From Undibacterium pigrum (GTDB taxonomy: Bacteria; Pseudomonadota; Gammaproteobacteria; Burkholderiales; Burkholderiaceae_D), in NCBI RefSeq assembly GCF_003201815.1, contig NZ_QJKB01000004.1, forward strand, positions 1 through 64,000: DNA of 64,000 nucleotides, read 5' to 3'. Both the position numbers and the translations under genes were made by a program. The notes beneath the pieces are model-generated. The model made no database searches and had not been told where the DNA came from. It saw only the letters and a list, made by a program, of their open reading frames with translations. Every line of letters begins with the position of its first letter. Position 1 is the stretch's first letter. Shown here piece after piece: positions 62,625-64,000 of this stretch.

Positions 62625-63629
62625 ATGAAACTGAAATCCCTGCTGTTTTCCCTGGTAGCTGCTTCTTTGGTGAGTGGTGCTGCATTTGCGCAGGCACCTA
62701 TTGTCATCAAATTCAGTCATGTGGTGGCAAACGATACGCCAAAAGGCAAGGCTGCCGAACGTTTCAAAGAATTGGCCGAGAAAGCCACCAAGGGACGTGT
62801 CAAGGTGGAGCTTTACCCCAACAGCACTTTGTACAAGGACAAGGAAGAGCTGGAAGCCCTGCAACTGGGGGCCGTGCAGATGCTGGCACCATCCCTGGCA
62901 AAGTTTGGCCCGCTAGGTGTTAAAGAGTTTGAAGTCTTCGATTTGCCTTACATTTTTCCATCCAAAGACGTGTTGTACGCAGTGACCGAAGGCCCAATCG
63001 GCAAGGATTTGATGAAAAAGCTGGAGTCCAAGGGTATTACTGGTCTGGCGTTCTGGGATAATGGCTTCAAGGTCATGTCTTCCAACAAGCCCATGCACTT
63101 GCCAGCAGACATGAAAGGGCAAAAGCTGCGCATACAATCATCCAAAGTGCTGGATGCGCAAATGCGTGCCTTGAGCGCCAATCCTCAGGTACTGGCATTC
63201 TCCGAGGTGTATCAGGCATTGCAAACCGGCGTTGTTGATGGCACAGAGAACCCGCCATCCAATTTGTACACTCAAAAGATGCATGAAGTACAAAAACACG
63301 TGACAGTTACCAACCACGGTTATCTGGGATATGCAGTGATCGTCAACAAAAAATTCTGGGATGGCTTGCCAGCAGATGTTCGTGCTCAACTGGATGAAGC
63401 GATGAAGTCGTCAACCAAATACGCCAACGCCATCGCCCAGCAAGAGAATGATAATTCTCTTGAAGCAGTCAAGAAATCAGGTAAAACCACGGTTTACAAC
63501 CTGACCGACAAGGAAAAAGCCGAATGGCGCAAGGCCTTGTTGCCAGTGCAAAAAGATATGGAAGGGCGCATAGGCAAGGACTTGATTGCCAATGTAAATA
63601 AAGAAGCCGTCAAACTCGGCTTCAAATAA
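62625..63629 (+). CDS. dctP: TRAP transporter solute-binding protein, DctP family
   Basis: This 334-residue periplasmic protein has a signal peptide ending at AFAQ (about 23). It has the DctP fold: IKFSHVVANDTPKGKAAERF, then LRIQSSKVLDAQMRALSANP with the conserved Arg that binds the carboxylate, and ALQTGVVDGTENPPSN. It should bind a C4-dicarboxylate or similar acid. GGAGAC lies 6 bases before the ATG. A strong hairpin follows before dctQ. Confidence 0.93.
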   Translation: MKLKSLLFSLVAASLVSGAAFAQAPIVIKFSHVVANDTPKGKAAERFKELAEKATKGRVKVELYPNSTLYKDKEELEALQLGAVQMLAPSLAKFGPLGVKEFEVFDLPYIFPSKDVLYAVTEGPIGKDLMKKLESKGITGLAFWDNGFKVMSSNKPMHLPADMKGQKLRIQSSKVLDAQMRALSANPQVLAFSEVYQALQTGVVDGTENPPSNLYTQKMHEVQKHVTVTNHGYLGYAVIVNKKFWDGLPADVRAQLDEAMKSSTKYANAIAQQENDNSLEAVKKSGKTTVYNLTDKEKAEWRKALLPVQKDMEGRIGKDLIANVNKEAVKLGFK

Positions 63630-63638
63630 TATCCTGCC

Positions 63639-63665
63639 TGCCACCATGACCTGGTCGTGGTGGCA
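63639..63665 (+). terminator. Intercistronic stem-loop between dctP and dctQ
   Basis: The 12-base arms TGCCACCATGAC/GTCGTGGTGGCA (one G-T pair) flank a 3-base loop. No T-run follows, so read-through to dctQ is expected. Such hairpins often protect the binding-protein mRNA and raise its level above that of the permease. Confidence 0.75.
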
Positions 63666-63733
63666 TTCTCTACAGTCTGCGCGTTCGCGCATGGTTCCGG
63701 GTTGGCGTTCTGCTACTCAGTTCAGGAGCTTAT

Positions 63734-64000
63734 ATGAAATTTCTCGATCACCTTGAAGAATGGCTGATCGCCACCCTGATGGGGGCGGCCACACTAGTCA
63801 TTTTTATTGCGGTAGTACATCGGTACTTGTCTGGTTTTGCCATACCGGTTGTGCAAGATTATTTGCTGACACTTAACACCAGTTGGGCGCAGGAACTGAC
63901 CATCTACATGTTTGTCTGGATGGCCAAGTTTGGCGCAGCTTATGGCGTGCGTACTGGCATCCACGTTGGTGTGGACGTGTTGATCAACAAAATGAACCCG
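63734..64000 (+). CDS. dctQ: TRAP transporter small permease, DctQ family (cut by window end)
   Basis: The first 89 codons are visible. TM helices lie at about 12-30 and 50-72, with the family-like FVWMAKFGAAYGVRTGIHVG. This is the small membrane subunit that joins DctP to DctM. AGGAGC lies 4-9 bases before ATG 63734. dctM is expected beyond the window. Confidence 0.9.
   Translation, partial: MKFLDHLEEWLIATLMGAATLVIFIAVVHRYLSGFAIPVVQDYLLTLNTSWAQELTIYMFVWMAKFGAAYGVRTGIHVGVDVLINKMNP

Overview
The window looks like a chromosomal segment of a betaproteobacterium of the Burkholderiales, most likely an Oxalobacteraceae member (Undibacterium-like). This rests on the mutL/miaA, amiC-tsaE-queG and DctS/DctR/TRAP gene families, moderate GC content and many small Burkholderiales stress proteins. 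It is inference; no 16S or marker search was possible.

Layout. (1) 1-6.4 kb: alpha-glucan use, with the start of a tonB-like gene, a secreted pullulanase, a divergent glucokinase and a GH13 alpha-glucosidase. Two copies of a GTAGT-n-CTACATAA operator lie between pullulanase and glucokinase. (2) 6.4-18.1 kb: an unusual exopolysaccharide locus. One arm (minus strand) carries AlgF-like and AlgJ/AlgX-like O-acetylation proteins, a BcsP-like small protein and a BcsQ-like MinD ATPase. The opposite arm carries a BcsE-like c-di-GMP receptor, a TPR/outer-membrane barrel protein, a PgaC/NodC-type family-2 synthase, a one-TM small protein and a membrane-anchored NodB-type deacetylase. A nested inverted-repeat element with perfect 22-bp ends and a second BcsQ-like ATPase close the locus. 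No BcsA, BcsB or PilZ protein is present. (3) 18.2-27.4 kb: FtrA-type regulator, amine oxidoreductase, ArsR/DUF393/UbiG genes, an MBOAT (AlgI-like) plus AlgJ-like acetylation pair, and an FkbM methyltransferase. (4) 27.4-39.1 kb: an envelope/general-stress block (three-repeat Cys protein, BON lipoprotein, DUF883, YqjE/YqjK-like, CsbD, AI-2E permease, glycine-zipper lipoprotein, Crp/Fnr regulator, CHASE3 kinase, two response regulators, small membrane proteins, DUF2383), with a recurrent TGTAGGA-like motif in its spacers. (5) 39-46.3 kb: assorted accessory genes, including two AT-rich orphans next to tRNA-Met(CAU). (6) 46.4-58.9 kb: housekeeping genes miaA, mutL (with an MFS gene between them), dedA, amiC, tsaE and queG, plus a MocR/LysE pair. 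(7) 58.9-64 kb: a C4-dicarboxylate-type TRAP system: dctS-dctR with an AEC transporter, divergent from dctP-dctQ.

How they work together. The exopolysaccharide genes read as one machine: a synthase polymerises an amino sugar, BcsE and BcsQ proteins supply c-di-GMP input and placement, the deacetylase and AlgF/AlgJ proteins modify the chain in the periplasm, and the TPR barrel exports it. The MBOAT at 23.7 kb could supply the acetyl-transfer step missing from the main locus. This hybrid of cellulose, PNAG and alginate parts is the best candidate for an undescribed system here.
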